Positions 1-64,000 of a stretch of 64,000 bases of DNA are shown here, piece after piece (position 1 is the stretch's first letter; the number at the start of each line of letters is the position of its first letter). The notes under the pieces were generated by a model. It saw only the letters and a list, made by a program, of their open reading frames with translations, did no database searches and was not told the DNA's origin. The translations under genes were made by a program, and so were the position numbers. The stretch comes from Aplysia californica (lineage: Eukaryota > Mollusca > Gastropoda > Aplysiida > Aplysiidae), in assembly GCF_000002075.1 (NCBI RefSeq), contig NW_004797276.1, forward strand, positions 3,288,383 through 3,352,382, read 5' to 3'.

Positions 1-47
1 GTGGGGTTACCCACGTTTCCAGTCTCAGGGCCCTGTGTGTCTTGCAG

Positions 48-103
48 TGCTGAAGGATGTGTTCAACAGTTTGGTCCCCCTCTCCACACTGGCATTTTGG
101 TGA
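48..103 (+). CDS. Putative terminal coding exon of a convergent gene
   Basis: A pyrimidine-rich tract ending cttgcag at 41-47 is followed by an open frame (two carried bases, then L-K-D-V-F-N-S-L-V-P-L-S-T-L-A-F-W) and a TGA at 101-103. An ATTAAA poly(A) signal sits at 175-180, a normal distance for a short 3' UTR. Acceptor, short hydrophobic tail, stop and signal together look like the end of a plus-strand gene whose body lies left of the window. I do not recognise the product. The frame is too short for a homology claim, and chance is possible. Confidence 0.4.
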
Positions 104-174
104 TTGTACTAGTTGAAAACCATTTGTACATATGTTGTCTCAGTCTTGTGTGTTGTGTCCTTAGTCTGAAGATA

Positions 175-180
175 ATTAAA
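175..180 (+). terminator. ATTAAA poly(A) signal candidate
   Basis: The second commonest animal poly(A) hexamer, 72 bases after the TGA of the putative plus-strand terminal exon. The downstream sequence is T-rich. It supports transcription converging on the DOCK gene. Confidence 0.35.
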
Positions 181-2747
181 GTTTAGTATGATTCATGACA
201 CTACTTACTGAGCTAGCAGAGCGTCCCTGGTACAGGGATGAGGGTTCAAAACTCCTCAGTTCTCTCGTTCAAGCCTAATGGAGTTTAGACTAAGGACCTG
301 ATAAGTGATAAAGTGTACACAACCCGGCAAAGCTCTATCTTTATTCCTTTATATTTAGACAAAAGACTTCTTGAATTCCCCTCATACAATAACAAAAAGT
401 TTGGTTTCTTTTCTTAACGGTGAGCAGATTCTGTGCTGGCATCAGCACGTAACAGTCAGTCCTAAAAAAATAACACATTTCTAAAAGCTGAATTCATTTA
501 AAGTATTCATTTCCTGCTTAACTAACGAAAAAATATATTCCAGCTTTAAAAAAACAACAAAACAATTCAAAACCACATAAAAGTTTGCTAAACTAAACTG
601 TAATTCTTGTTACATTTGAAAGGCAAATATTTTTTTCTACTAAAAATTTAAAGGCCAACACTCTTCTTTTTCTTAAAAAATTTATTAACTACATTGCAAA
701 ACTTCAAATGTGACCATTTGAATTTGAAACAAAGTCAAACAAATGTCATGGGACGTCAAAAAAATGGAGTAAGAAATACAAAATAACATGAACCAAAGCA
801 ATAATAATTTATTACTCTTGTTGTAAAGGAGCGTTACATGCATAGACGTGATGCATACAAAATGTCTGACATAAATGAGTGTGATACTGTACAGGGCAAG
901 ATCTTAGTCTCATGGTTTTTCTAAATGAAAGACAGAAAAAAAAGTTTCCCTACCAAATGTACACATTCCATATCCTATCCCCTCTTAAATACACCGACAA
1001 AAAGACAGAACCCTTTATTTCCGTGATAAAATCCCAAATTCTTAAGCCATAGATAAATAACTCCAAACCATTAGGAACCACTCAACCCTTGAGGCAAGGT
1101 TTAAAAAATATACACAAAAGAATAGCAGAATACTGAATTTGTCCATTTAGAAAGGCAACTGAAAAGAAGTTCCAGAAATTAATGATTCCAATCAAATCAC
1201 CAAAGCCTGGGAGAAATCTTGGCAGCTCTTGGAAGAAAACCAACCATGCAATTTGTCTGCAGCTGAAAGACAGAGACACCCCATATGCAACACAGAACTC
1301 ATGAAGAGGGTCGTAAATTTTTGTCTTTCATCTGAAACCACATTTCATTACAAAAATGAATCAGAACAAAACTTAAGTTTCACAGTCTTGGAGTTTTTTA
1401 AAACTCATTTTTCTCATTCTAGTCTTTTTACTGATCAAAAGAGAAACAATAATACAAAATTCACAAGCTCATTACAAAACCTTGCACTGACAGGACTTAT
1501 GGTGAAAGGCATTGATTCAAATCTGTTTGTTCCAACTTATTGAAAAATAGGGGGCCTCTGGTACTTATTGAAAAATAGGGCCTCTGGTATGGGTTTTTTG
1601 AAGCATCACCCTGGTGTATTGGAAGCGAATTACATTATTATAATTATCCTTCATTTTAAAAAACAGCAGATCTATACAATGGAGTATGTTCTAAGTAGAA
1701 ACAACTCTCCTATCATTTCTAACAATAAGGATTACTGAATATTATAAAAATAAAAAAATTACTATGAAAGTTGATAATACATCAATAGAAACAGAGAGAC
1801 ATGACGTCCCTTCTTATTAAGAGAAAGAGCAATGATCAATTTATTTTTTTCTCCGACTCAAAAAATACTCAATTTTTTTTTTACAGAAATGTAGAAACAA
1901 CCGTCTCATTTATTACCTTGTTACCTAGTTCATCATTTCTGTAATAACTGACAAATGATGGAGCCGACTTATTCTAGAAAAAAATGAAACTGTGAGACAA
2001 ACTACCGTTTTGAAAATTGCTGTTGGACTAAAGTATTTTTCAAACTAACTGTCACCTCGAGACATTGTGAGACCTGCTACTGATTGATGACTTGATACAG
2101 AGGCAGGCATGTTGAATGTGAGACTCTAGGTGTAAGTATACATTAGTAAAATGACAGTGGCTTTAAGTCACAGATTGAGGGGAAGGATCAGGTTAGAGTA
2201 ATTGTGACATCAGAGGTCAAAGGTAGGTATACATCAACACACGTCTGGTGATCAAACTCAAATAATCACTTTTTTTAAAAGCACAAACCATTCAAATGCA
2301 TCAAAGACTATCCTCATGCCTTATTAGGGCATACAATAAAAACCATAATTTGGAATTCACTGTTAAGACTTTAAGTCAAATATGATATTCATAGAAAACT
2401 TTCTTCTTTGGTGATAGAGATGGGCCATTTCTGGCTCTTTTTTCTCTCAACTATGTGTTATATGTTATTGCTATCTATGTAGTAGGCCTACTGTTATTTC
2501 AAGTTGAGTGCAATATCAACATATTGCTTTTAAGTTCAGCATGCCTTTTTTTACAGCCCAACAAATAGAGCTTTGACACTTTTCCTTTCCAGAAAAGTCC
2601 TTATGTCTTTCTCCATGGTGCCAGGTGGAAACACTATTGCCACAAATCAAAAACTTTTCATGGAGGGAAAAAGAACATGTTGGGGTTTCTGCATTCTTTT
2701 TTACCAGGAGGAAATTTTCCCTTTCAAGAAACCCCGACTATAGAATA

Positions 2748-2807
2748 CAGTGAGAGTAGGTCCAGTGTGTCCGAGCCCAGTGAGAGTAGGTCCAGTGTGT
2801 CCGAGCC
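2748..2807. repeat. 30-bp tandem duplication (2 copies)
   Basis: Unit begins cagtgagagtaggtccagtg, and the second copy follows directly with no visible change. No function is evident. Confidence 0.85.
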
Positions 2808-3952
2808 CAATGTACCGGACAGCTTGTCCTTTCTATAATATTATGCAACCCCAATGATGAGACATTAATCTCAGTGTAAATAATATATACATGATTTCTC
2901 TACTAGGACAAGATAGAGAGAACAAGGTTCATTCCCCTTTCATAACTTTACAAAAGTTGGAAACATATACAGCATAGCATAGCGAGACAAGTTTTTTAAT
3001 ATATATATATAAATATAACACATGAAAACTCACTCACACAACATTCCCCACCTGCTCAGTCATCATTGCTGGTGCAATAATTGGGGCGTAGTTCACTCGC
3101 ACACTTTACAGAGAGCAGCACCGTTAGGAAAAATAGTTCACATGCTTGTTGTACTACTACACTACTACTGACGACATTTAATTACAGACTGAAGCAGGGA
3201 AGCCGGATAGAATAATATATAACACAGAGCAGATCTATTGGCATTTTGCATGTAACATCAACATCAACAACCAGCCTGACAGACAGGTCAAATACTTTTT
3301 CTCAACTTCCAGTCAGCACCTTGAACTGTGGGAGACAATTTTTAAAAATCAAGGTTTTCTGAGTCAATAACAATCTAAATATTTACACTGACCTCCCTTT
3401 CCATTCTGTTGTCCCCACCCAACTTGGAAAAAGTAACCTTCAAAGTTATAAATATAATGATCTAGAACAGTATTATTACTACACATCATATAATGCCTCA
3501 GCTGACCAGTATCCTACCTGCAGACAAATACTAGACTAGAAGTCAAACAAACAACAAACAAAACAAAACCAAAAAAAAAAAAGGAAAAACAAATAATATA
3601 TTTCCATCTACTTTAGCCCAAAGTTTGCACCCATTTACATCACTTACGACCAGATAGACTTGATAAGCAGATCTGAAAGTTAACAATAGCATTGCTTTAT
3701 TACGATGAAATCATTAAAGTCCCGCTAGAGTCGCTTCTAAAAGCCTATCTCTCTAATACAGCATTTGGTGCTGAAAAATACATCATGTATTTAAAAAGAC
3801 CTACTATCCATTCCAGTGTGTAATAACATAACCCTATTTTGTTTTTGTTTTTCAACAACCCACTTTAATGCAACGGACACTTTTTGCTATAGGATGACTT
3901 GTCCTCCTCATTAAGACCATCTTGTTGTGAACACTTTCAACAAGGAGGGGGT

Positions 3953-3970
3953 GGGGGGGGGGGGGGGGGA
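3953..3970. repeat. Poly-G run
   Basis: Run of about 17 G, read as C on the DOCK sense strand. Similar G/C homopolymers recur at 32808-32820, 41060-41070, 42689-42706, 55432-55449, 60073-60086 and 63567-63581, so they are a local habit of this genome. Confidence 0.8.
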
Positions 3971-4258
3971 GGGGAGAGAAAATTATGGACATCTGTACTC
4001 TGAGGAGCTATAGCAGTAAGAAGAACAAATGGGAAAACAAACTCAAAACTCCCTCCATCTCATGGTGTAAATCTTCATAATCTCAAAAACAAAACTAATG
4101 CAATAGCTGAGGTAACTGAAGCGGCAAGAAAAAAAGAACACTTGGCAGTGCCACCACCATCACCAGCGATCTACCTGAAGGCCCGTAGTGCTCTTGGCTG
4201 CAATCAGAGCTATAGGACCGTAACATTACTAGTACAACAACAAGCACAGTAAGTAATT

Positions 4259-4437
4259 CTGTCCCCGTGGTTTTATGCACCCCGCATAATTTAGCGAAAT
4301 TTGATCATTTTTTGCATAATTTCTGATTATTTTCCTTCATAATTCTTTGTTAAAATTAACAGAATCACACAATTTCACATTTTTGGGCTCAGTTTACATA
4401 ATTTCAAAGTTTTTCTTGCATAAAACGACGGGGACAG
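4259..4437. mobile_element. Short MITE with ~21-bp terminal inverted repeats
   Basis: The left end ctgtccccgtggttttatgc is mirrored at the right end by gcataaaacgacggggacag with one mismatch. GTAATT flanks both sides (4253-4258 and 4438-4443), a likely 6-bp target-site duplication. The 179-bp interior is AT-rich and non-coding. A non-autonomous DNA transposon; superfamily unresolved. Confidence 0.75.
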
Positions 4438-5513
4438 GTAATTGTCAAAGCTCCAACAGATCTAAGAGTTAAACCACAGGCAGGAAATACACCTTGCTTC
4501 ATCTTTACATATTGGCACGCGGAAATTGTGGTAGCTGATAAACTTATGGTAAAGTTGAAAACAAGAGACAATCTTAAAATATTGGTAAAGACATTTAAAA
4601 AATTGATACAGTTGGCAACATGGTAATAACAGTTAAGGACAGATTGCCGTACAGATTCAAAATTGTGTAATCAGTTTTGATTAAACGAGCTGTCACAATG
4701 CCAAAATTTAACACCACTTTATTAAAGTTTAAAATAGTATTACTTCCATTGCATATGATCCATCCTTGCTTCACTCATGGTTAATTAAACAAGATAATAG
4801 ACATCCGAGTCGCAAACGCCCAGGTGAGCAAACAGGCAAGCAAAAGGTCCAGATCTGATCTTGTAGGCAAAAGAAACTAAGACACTGGGGTAATCAACAA
4901 ACTGGCAGGAACCATCCTTGCACAACCCCACTCTCTGGGCTTCTCTTCAAGGGGCCAGAGGCAAAAGATTCCATACACAATGTCACTGCAGATGGAATCT
5001 TTATGCCCGTCATGTGAACACTGCCATTCAAAACAAATTAAAAATAAAAGTTAAAAAAGAAAAAAAAAGGCAAGATCAATATGCAAGCGTGGAGTCACTT
5101 GCGGAGGCACCCCTGTGTTTCCACACATTTTCTTTAATAAAAACAAGTTTCAGCAAACTTGCACATCATGTCTTCCCTTTATACCCATTTCTCCTTAATC
5201 TCATCAAACAAACAAAAGTGGTTACACGTGTTGGATCCAATTCAATTTATGATAGTAAAGTAGTATAAAGTCGTCTTGAGCTGTCTTTTTCAAAAATTTC
5301 TCTGGTGATCATAATTAAGTACAATTGTATCAATAGTTAAGGATTAACATGATTTTGAGTGGATGATGTTTTTCTGTATGAGTTTTATTATGGATTTCTA
5401 TATTATACATGTTGATTCTAAGATTATGGCAGTTGTGAGCTCGCTTCCATTAGCCTTAACCAAAATCCTTTCATACCAACACACACACATCCCTACCTGA
5501 CAACTTTTAGTCA

Positions 5514-5683
5514 TTCACACACACACACACACCATGTTTTTAATATAAGAAATACAAGCAAGCAAGCACACACGCACACACCCATGTTTACACGCACACA
5601 TGTGAACACACACACACACACATACGCACACACACACACACAGAAACTAACTAACACACATACATACACAAACACACACGCAC
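5514..5683. repeat. CA-rich microsatellite block
   Basis: Interrupted (CA)n on the plus strand. It explains the cysteine/valine-rich minus-strand open frame across it. Confidence 0.9.
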
Positions 5684-6247
5684 ATTCATTCCTTCCCCTC
5701 TTTCGACCCATGTGAGAAGTAAAAAAACGAAATGCCATGCACTTGTGCAAACAGTACTACAATGGAGTCTGCTTATACCGAGCTGAGACAAAGTATCTTT
5801 GGTCCTTAGTTTGTCCCTCTCTATTCTTGATTTCCACAAAATGGGAACGTACTGAGATTGGGTTTCACACAGAAACAATTTGGTAGTAGCTGTGCCACAG
5901 TATGCTGTCGTTAATCCAGTAGCCATTGAATGTGTGCCCTTCAGCCCAATGCTATGTTTAAAGAGATGGAGGTCTAGAAAAATACAGGAGAGGGAACTTT
6001 CACTTTTGTTAATTTTATAAACTACTCAGGTGAATCTATCACTGCATTTTGTTATAAGAGGAGTTGTCTTCCATCCAAAGGCACCTATTCATTGATACTA
6101 AAATATTCAGAAGTTCTATTAGAATGAATGTCTTTTTTTTTTTTTTTTAAATGCTGGAGCATTCATTATCAGACCACCAAGTACCAGAGAACCTAGAGTA
6201 GGGGGAGGTGGGTGGCATCGATACCTGTGATGTCAACACCAAGCAGC

Positions 6248-6448
6248 AGATACCAAAACCAGACATCTCTCAACAGTACAGGTAGAGCAGGTCACAGCAG
6301 ATTTCAAAACCAGACATCTCTCAACAGTACAGGTAGAGCAGGTCACAGCAGATTTCAAAACCAGACATCTCTCAACAGTACAGGTAGAGCAGGTCACAGC
6401 AGATTTCAAAACCAGACATCTCTCAACAGTACAGGTAGAGCAGGTCAC
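6248..6448. repeat. 51-bp tandem repeat, ~4 copies
   Basis: Four nearly identical units starting agatttcaaaaccagacatc; the first differs slightly (agatacc). Because 51 is a multiple of three, long open frames appear on both strands. These are a by-product of the repeat, not a gene. Confidence 0.92.
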
Positions 6449-7665
6449 GACGTTTAGTGTCTTTATGGTCAGTGTTAAACCAAACCAAATCCATGAAATT
6501 TACTCAAATAAAGTACAATTTTATTTTCCCTTCTTTCTCTTTTTTTCTCAAAAGGCTTGCACAGAACTGAAGGAAAAGTGAACCGTATGCTCTCAACAAG
6601 TTCACACTAAGTAGTACTCGTATAAGCAGACACTACTGTAAAGTATTCCTACATGTGGTCGCTACATCCATCCTTTGTACATGAGTAATAAAAAAACCTC
6701 AAAAGAGAGTGACCAAATTAAATTTTCACATCCTTTACGGTGATGTGGCTCGTGACCGCAGGCTCAAAAAATGAGAAGCAATGTCAGTGAGACGAACTTT
6801 AAATGTGTGGTCACTGGGGCGAGTCCTTGAGCAAGACATGGTAACCCTTGCTCAAACCAGGGTGCTGCACTGTAGTATAATGAATCGGACTGACTGATTG
6901 TACTTCACTTAGTACTTGTGTAATTTTGAATGCAGGAAATGAATACATATATATATATACACTAGTGCAAACCACATTTCTTTAGGGAAACAAAAAAGTG
7001 ATCATTAACTAAATTTAAACCAGAAGTTTAAGAGAAAGACCTTTCTATTAAAATCCAACTCTAATAACTTTGACAAAACAGATCCAAGAACCTTAACAAA
7101 ATAAACCTCTTCAGAAAAAGGATCAAACCTAAGGGGCCCATAATGTGTATTCAAGTCTCTTACTGACATTACAGCTTACCAAAGCTGGATATTTGGGGCA
7201 AGGACGTTTCAAAAACTGAAAATCCACAAGAACCCACAAGTTTTTTATATCAACAAGAAACTTTGACAGTGAAATGTCAGAAGGAAACTTTTAATGAGGA
7301 AAAATCCTCATCAGGTAAGTCACACGCTTAGTGCTATCTTGTTCTAGCTTCATATTTCCCGTTCCAATGATAATTACTTTGAAAGTATTGAACTCCAACC
7401 CTAATGAATCTGAAATTACACTGAACATGGAGGACATTTACCATTATAATTTTGAGAATATTTTACAACAGCCTTGACTGCTGCGACAAAAACTCCCAAT
7501 AGATGGATGTTGGATTTTGTTCAAGATAAAGACTCAGCTACTGATCTACCCGATACATGAAAGGGGTTTTAAGTAATCCTGGGTCACAGCTCCAGAGCCT
7601 CTCAGCCAGGCCTTGTTTCTGTAATAGTTTCTGTGGCTGGGGAAACCAGCATGGGTATTTCCTGA

Positions 7666-7771
7666 CAGACTCGCATCGTAAGAGTCTCAATACAGGATGT
7701 AGTTGATCGTCTTCGCTGACAGACTTGTATCGTAAGAGTCTAAATACAGGATGTAGTTGATCGTCTTCGCT
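7666..7771. repeat. ~54-bp tandem duplication
   Basis: Two copies carrying atcgtaagagtct and tgtagttgatcgtcttcgct, differing at a few positions. It lies in the presumed DOCK 3' UTR. Confidence 0.8.
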
Positions 7772-8166
7772 GCAGTGATTGTTCCAATGATAGCATTCAA
7801 ACATAGCTTTACAAAATACCCTTCAGTAAGTACAGATCTCCATAAGGTGAGTTGGGCTGTATGGAGAGTCGACCTTCCGGCCGCACGATGACTGCTCCAA
7901 TCACTTCTCCACAGGCTTGCCGGGCTTTCCTCTCCTCTTCCAGTGACAAGGTCATCAACATCGGGCCAACGTGGCCTCGAGAACATGTGTAGCATCATGC
8001 AGCTGAATTATTGCACGCTCATCAAATACATGTACAATAAAGTCTGAGAACACAGCTTTTGACTAGAAATCCACTCAAGATTCCCACGACCTTCAACTCT
8101 TGCCTCTCACAGCTGACTGGGACTGGAGAGAACTCACACTCTGGCTCAGGAGGGCTGGGGATGTTG

Positions 8167-59838
<51,672 letters not shown>

Positions 59839-59841
59839 CTG

Positions 59842-61370
59842 TACAAGGAAGGCAAAATGAGAGAGAAAAAAAATGCATTAAAAAACTCTAATATTCTTAT
59901 CTATGAAATGAAGTAAGTACTTATTTTTTTTAAGTTAAATCATCAGCTGAGAAACGGGCTGTCACCTAAAGAAACAAAGAAAGTCTTTTTTGTGTGTGTG
60001 AGCAGCGGGTACACTGCATTTATACAGTCAAAGTGAGTATTTTGGTCCATAACCTGGGCGATAAAAATAATACCCCCCCCCCCCCCACATACACACACAC
60101 ACACTTTCTACCACTAGTATCATTTTATATATTGACCAATCAATTAGGTAATAATCCAATCCATTTCATTATTCACTCATTAATAAAAATATCAGTCCAA
60201 TAATCTCTTTCCATAAAGAACACAATAAAGGACTCACTAATCAAGACATACATCCCTTCATATCATTCCTCAACTCTCAAATGATGAGAAAAGTGCAAAA
60301 CACTACAACTACAGAAATGCTCAAACAATAAGAGCTTCCAATAAACTTGTTGAAAATGGTGAGAGCTTTATGCAAAACTCATTTTCACTCTCTCTCTGAG
60401 TCGGACAGACAGAAGCCATCGACTATTCTATAAAGCAAAGAATACACTATTATTTGTCACTTATACATCTGAACATGAATATATTCGATGGTAACCAGAC
60501 CTTTTTAGGTCTTCAACTTGAAAATCTCCATGAAAGCTGGATAATGCCACACTTCCAGCTCAAAACTTAATGTCCTCTGTTACTATACCCTCTGTACTCC
60601 AATTGAGAGCTCTCCTTAATTTCATTTTTACTATCTGTTATAATCTCAACATACAAACTTCATTAAGAATAATTCGACAACAGCAGTGGAAAGCATAAGT
60701 AATCAGACACTAAATCAAATTTTTTTTAAAACCTTAAATATTTGTCTCAACACCAAAGAATTATGAAAAGACCCTTATGAAAGTTGATCATGAGCATTTT
60801 TTGTGTGTACTGCTGATGCTTATACACAGTGCCCAAGAATAAAATATACAAAATTGCCCTGTTCAGTATCCGTATATCTTACAGCATAAGAAATTGTGCA
60901 ACTCTTTTGTTTTTAATCTTTACTAACCAAAATGTCATTGACAAAACAAAAAAAATAGGTTTTAACATTTCATTAACAACAATCATCCCATTCTAAAGAA
61001 AAAACAATAACTTTAATTGAAAAAGTCATGACAAAAAAAAACATGCATCACCAGCATACATATATGGATATACACAGAGATACATCCTTCCCTCATCCAC
61101 AATTACTAAATGAATGATAACACTGTTCTACAGTACCCAAAGGGATTAGATACCGAAAAGAGCAAAAACCGGTAAGAAAAGATGCCAACTGGTATAAATG
61201 GTATAAATATGAGTATAATCCGGTGAAAGCCTGTTTTTGAACAATGTGCATGTTAGTGTCGGCATTTACACAGATTTAGTAACCGTCCCTTAAGAAAGTA
61301 GTCAGAAAAAAGATATAAAATTCAAACAAAAAATATATGTTTTCTCTTTTTCAATGAAAGCTAGCAGCTA
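59842..61370. other. Intron upstream of e1: no exon seen
   Basis: AT-rich, with a C run at 60073-60086 and no DOCK-like frame with splice borders on the minus strand. The missing N-terminal exons are therefore outside the window. Confidence 0.6.
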
Positions 61371-61375
61371 AACAT

Positions 61376-61719
61376 CTCTCTCTCTCTCTCTCTGAGTCTC
61401 TCTCTCTCTCTCTCTGAGTCTCTCTCTCTCTCCGTGTTTGAGAGTGTCTCTCTCTCTCTCTCATACTCTCTCTCTCTCTGTGTTTGAGAGTCTCTCTCTC
61501 TCTCTGAGTCTCTCTCTCTCTCCGTGTTTGAGAGTGTCTCTCTCTCTCTCTCTCATACTCTCTCTCTCTCTGTGTTTGAGAGTGTCTCTCTCTCTCTCTC
61601 TCTGAGTCTCTCTCTCATATTCTCTCTCTCTCATATTCTCTCTTTCTCTCTCTCCCCCTCCCCCTCTCTCTCTCTGTCTCTCTCCCTCTGTGTTGGAGTG
61701 TGTGTGTCTCCATGTGTGC

Positions 61720-61758
<39 letters not shown>

Positions 61759-61848
61759 TGTTTGAGAGAGTCTCTCTCTCTCTCATATTCTCTCTCTCTC
61801 TCTTTGTGTTTGAGAGAGTCTCTCTCTCTCTCATATTCTCTCTCTCTC

Positions 61849-61888
<40 letters not shown>

Positions 61889-62012
61889 CCTCTCTCTCTC
61901 TCTCGGTCTCTCTCCCTCTGGGAGTTTGAGTGTGTGTGTCTCCATGTGTGTATGTCTCTCTCTCTCTATCTCTATCTCTCTCTCTCATATTCTCTCTCTA
62001 TCTCATTCACAC
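61376..62012. repeat. (CT)n complex microsatellite/minisatellite
   Basis: CT tracts broken at regular points by tgtgtttgagagtgtc, tgagtc and catattc modules, with a larger repeat containing gtgtgtgtctccatgtgtg (61697 and 61931). About 640 bp; Ser/Leu and Arg/Glu frames are artefacts. Confidence 0.95.
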
Positions 62013-62120
62013 CTTTCCATTCTCCAGTACATGCATGAATGAGTGAGCATAGGAGTGTGTGTCTCATACACACATGTATGCATACACACACAAACAAACA
62101 CACTTCCAACTCAAAAAACA

Positions 62121-62152
62121 AAAGATTTATATATATATATATATATATATGG
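62121..62152. repeat. (AT)n microsatellite
   Basis: Short alternating AT tract after a CA-rich patch. Confidence 0.9.
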
Positions 62153-62346
62153 CTCTATCACTACAAGCCAGAAGCAAAAGTCATCAAACCACACAGTGAA
62201 ACGACGGCAGAGTAAGCTCTCGCAAGTATGGTCAACACCACACAGCACTCGTGTATTCTGATCACACGTCAAGCAGCCTTTCACACACAACACACACCCC
62301 ATTCACGTCTTTTGCAAAAACAGTACATAAAGAAACATGCCAAACC

Positions 62347-62437
62347 TCACTGTCTCTACGCATAGCCTTTGTCACAATTTTTTAATCTTTCTCACTGTCT
62401 CTACGCATAGCCTTTGTCACAATTTTTAATCTTTTGT
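62347..62437. repeat. ~46-bp tandem duplication
   Basis: ctcactgtctctacgcatag then cctttgtcacaatttt, twice in direct succession. Confidence 0.85.
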
Positions 62438-62522
62438 TCCCGACATACCCAGATCAAGTTTCACTCAGCACGTTAAATCAAATATGTTGTTGTTACTGAT
62501 ATTCAACAACCAAACCTTGTTT

Positions 62523-62705
62523 GTTTGTTTTAGTAGAGGTTTTACGCACTCGCAACTGCATAAGGTCATATGAGCGCCAGAAGATTAGAGGTGTTACAAG
62601 AGAGTAACAAACATAAAAAAGAAGAACGGGAGATAAGGACGATAGATGTTTGATAGGAAAGAAGAAGCAGACCACACCAGAGCACCCGCCAACCACCCGC
62701 TAACC
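62523..62705 (-). mobile_element. SINE-like repeat, short type
   Basis: ttttagtagaggttttacgc, gcgccagaagattagaggtg, gacgatagatgtttgatagg and cagagcacccgccaaccacc. Nearly the same as 36740-36912, hence fairly young. Confidence 0.83.
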
Positions 62706-64000
62706 AAACCTTGCCAGGAACAGATAAGGACAATAGTAAACATGCTTAGATCACATTCCACTCACCAAAAATTAAATATGCTGTTGCTATTGACATTCAA
62801 CTACAAGACCTTGCCAGGAACTGATATGGACAACAGCAACACTGATGAAAGCTAAAGGCATCACAAGAGAGCCCTCAAACCACCCACTCTCTCATATATA
62901 TGTCTCCAGTATCGGATTTTTAAAGTAAACTATAGGGATTTCTAATTCATGCAGTTCCTTTTTTTCCCCACATAAATTCATAAGATAAAACAAACAAAAC
63001 TGGATAGTCAGGCAAAATACAATCCGAGTCTTTCCTGATTCCTGCAGCGATTCATGTACGTACACCAGCTAGTACTCTCTCTCTCCCTTCACTCTCTAGC
63101 TGTATACCATTACGACAAGTAGAATAGTGAGTACCTCACAGCGACACACCCACATGCAAACACACAAAGACATCCACACATCCAAACACACAGACATCCA
63201 CACACACATGCGTGCTCACCCACACGTGCACACACACACAAACACGTGCGCCCCCACCCACCCACACACACACACACACATGTAAACACATGCCCTGACC
63301 ACACACAAGTGAAAATAAAGTAAAAAAACATCTAGCAAATAATAATATTCCACACAAACTGATTACACAGAACACACCATTCAATCCATGCCATACAGTC
63401 AGTAGGAAAGAACACACTCAACACAAATACAAGCCCTTTGTCCAGCATCATCCCAAAGTCTAAAGTGAACTCAGAAAATATTGAACTTTTTAGTGTTTCT
63501 GCCTGATGATACCTTAATGTTACTCCCTAATTAAAGAAACACAGCAAAGTAAAAAAAAAATGGATGGGGGGGGGGGGGGGGACACACGGGTGCGCCAGAG
63601 CAAGATACCTCTGAGAGCTGGTATAAACCTTAAACCTTTGGTGCATAATCAACCTCACACATGTACGAGGATAAATGCTTTTCACTGGACTTTTTAGTAG
63701 AATCTGTCTCTACCATCCCGACCCCCGACACAACTTCAACTTTTCTCTCCCATGAATCTACTTCCATACCAACCAAAAAATAAAAAGACTGTAAAGTCAC
63801 ATGCAACATTTGGCTTCATCTCTCAAATCTAACAACTCACTACTAGAACAGGAGCTTTCAACTTAAGTTCATTGCTACAAATAAAAAAGCAAACATACAG
63901 ATGTACTAAAAACATAAGAAATATACTATTTTTGTTTTAAAACAGAGAAAAAGAATTTAAAAAACATTTTGGAATAAAATTCTTGCAACAAATGTGGCTC
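62706..64000. other. Upstream intron, no exon seen; CA microsatellite and G run
   Basis: CA-rich block at 63140-63295 and a G run at 63567-63581. No DOCK N-terminal text and no other gene recognised. Confidence 0.55.

Larger units (their letters stand above)
104..8166. other. Intergenic / DOCK 3' UTR region, no exon recognised
   Basis: AT-rich sequence between the putative plus-strand stop and the DOCK stop codon. Part of it must be the DOCK 3' UTR, but I could not fix the cleavage site; minus-strand AATAAA hexamers occur at several places, including 6520-6525. It contains a MITE (4259-4437), tandem repeats (2748-2807, 6248-6448, 7666-7771), a CA microsatellite and a G run. Open frames here are short and unlike known proteins. 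Confidence 0.6.

Noticed and set aside
6248-6448. CRISPR-like array
   Set aside because: Units are contiguous with no unique spacers, and the DNA is animal; the same holds for 8444-8704 and 15088-15389.
7687-7998. 103-residue minus-strand frame below the DOCK stop
   Set aside because: Half of it is the 54-bp tandem duplication; no known domain and no joining splice site. Treated as 3' UTR.
61461-62042. Arg/Glu-rich and Ser/Leu-rich frames of ~175 residues
   Set aside because: Readings of the CT microsatellite on both strands.

Overview
The window is animal nuclear DNA, most likely from a mollusc (probably a gastropod). The signs are GT-AG introns of 0.3-6 kb, AT-rich intron sequence packed with tRNA-derived SINEs, MITEs and minisatellites, and long CA/GT, CT and GA microsatellites. 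The phylum is inferred from the repeat landscape and from protein similarity recalled from memory; no search was run.

One gene dominates. A DOCK-C (zizimin-related) guanine nucleotide exchange factor, the invertebrate counterpart of vertebrate DOCK6/7/8 and closest in wording to DOCK7, runs on the minus strand from about 59838 down to 8167. I resolved 35 coding exons. All have GT-AG borders, and phases agree across all 34 junctions, giving 5423 nt or 1806 residues plus a stop. In the evidence texts, exons are numbered e1 (high coordinate) to e35, and residues f1-f1806. The fragment begins just before the DHR-1 lipid-binding domain (e3-e7), continues through the long armadillo-like middle (e8-e24) and ends with the DHR-2 Rac/Cdc42 exchange domain (e25-e34). 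The N-terminal ~450 residues expected from the family, the promoter and the 5' UTR lie beyond position 64000.

At the low end, 48-103 on the plus strand looks like the last coding exon of a convergent neighbour. The 8 kb between it and the DOCK stop codon holds no exon I can see; it is 3' UTR plus intergenic repeats.

The introns carry the rest: a decayed hAT-type DNA transposon (13.9-16.7 kb) whose C-terminal dimerisation segment has become a 102-bp tandem array; a 1636-bp element with 39-bp terminal inverted repeats (20539-22174); a Mutator-like N-terminal fragment beside a palindromic minisatellite (24.4-25.3 kb); three copies of a ~430-bp MITE; a pogo-like MITE with TA duplications; and about 14 copies of a shared SINE 3' tail attached to several unrelated SINE bodies. 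At four DOCK exons the splice-site neighbourhood itself has been tandemly duplicated. In one case (e24) this leaves two extra intact, frame-keeping acceptors.

A 100-N gap (48991-49090) lies between e9 and e10. The ~350 bp on its left flank recur, apparently without change, at 56059-56415, which suggests an assembly artefact or a very recent duplication. I found no classic operon, CRISPR array, functional tRNA/rRNA gene, retrovirus or Polinton.
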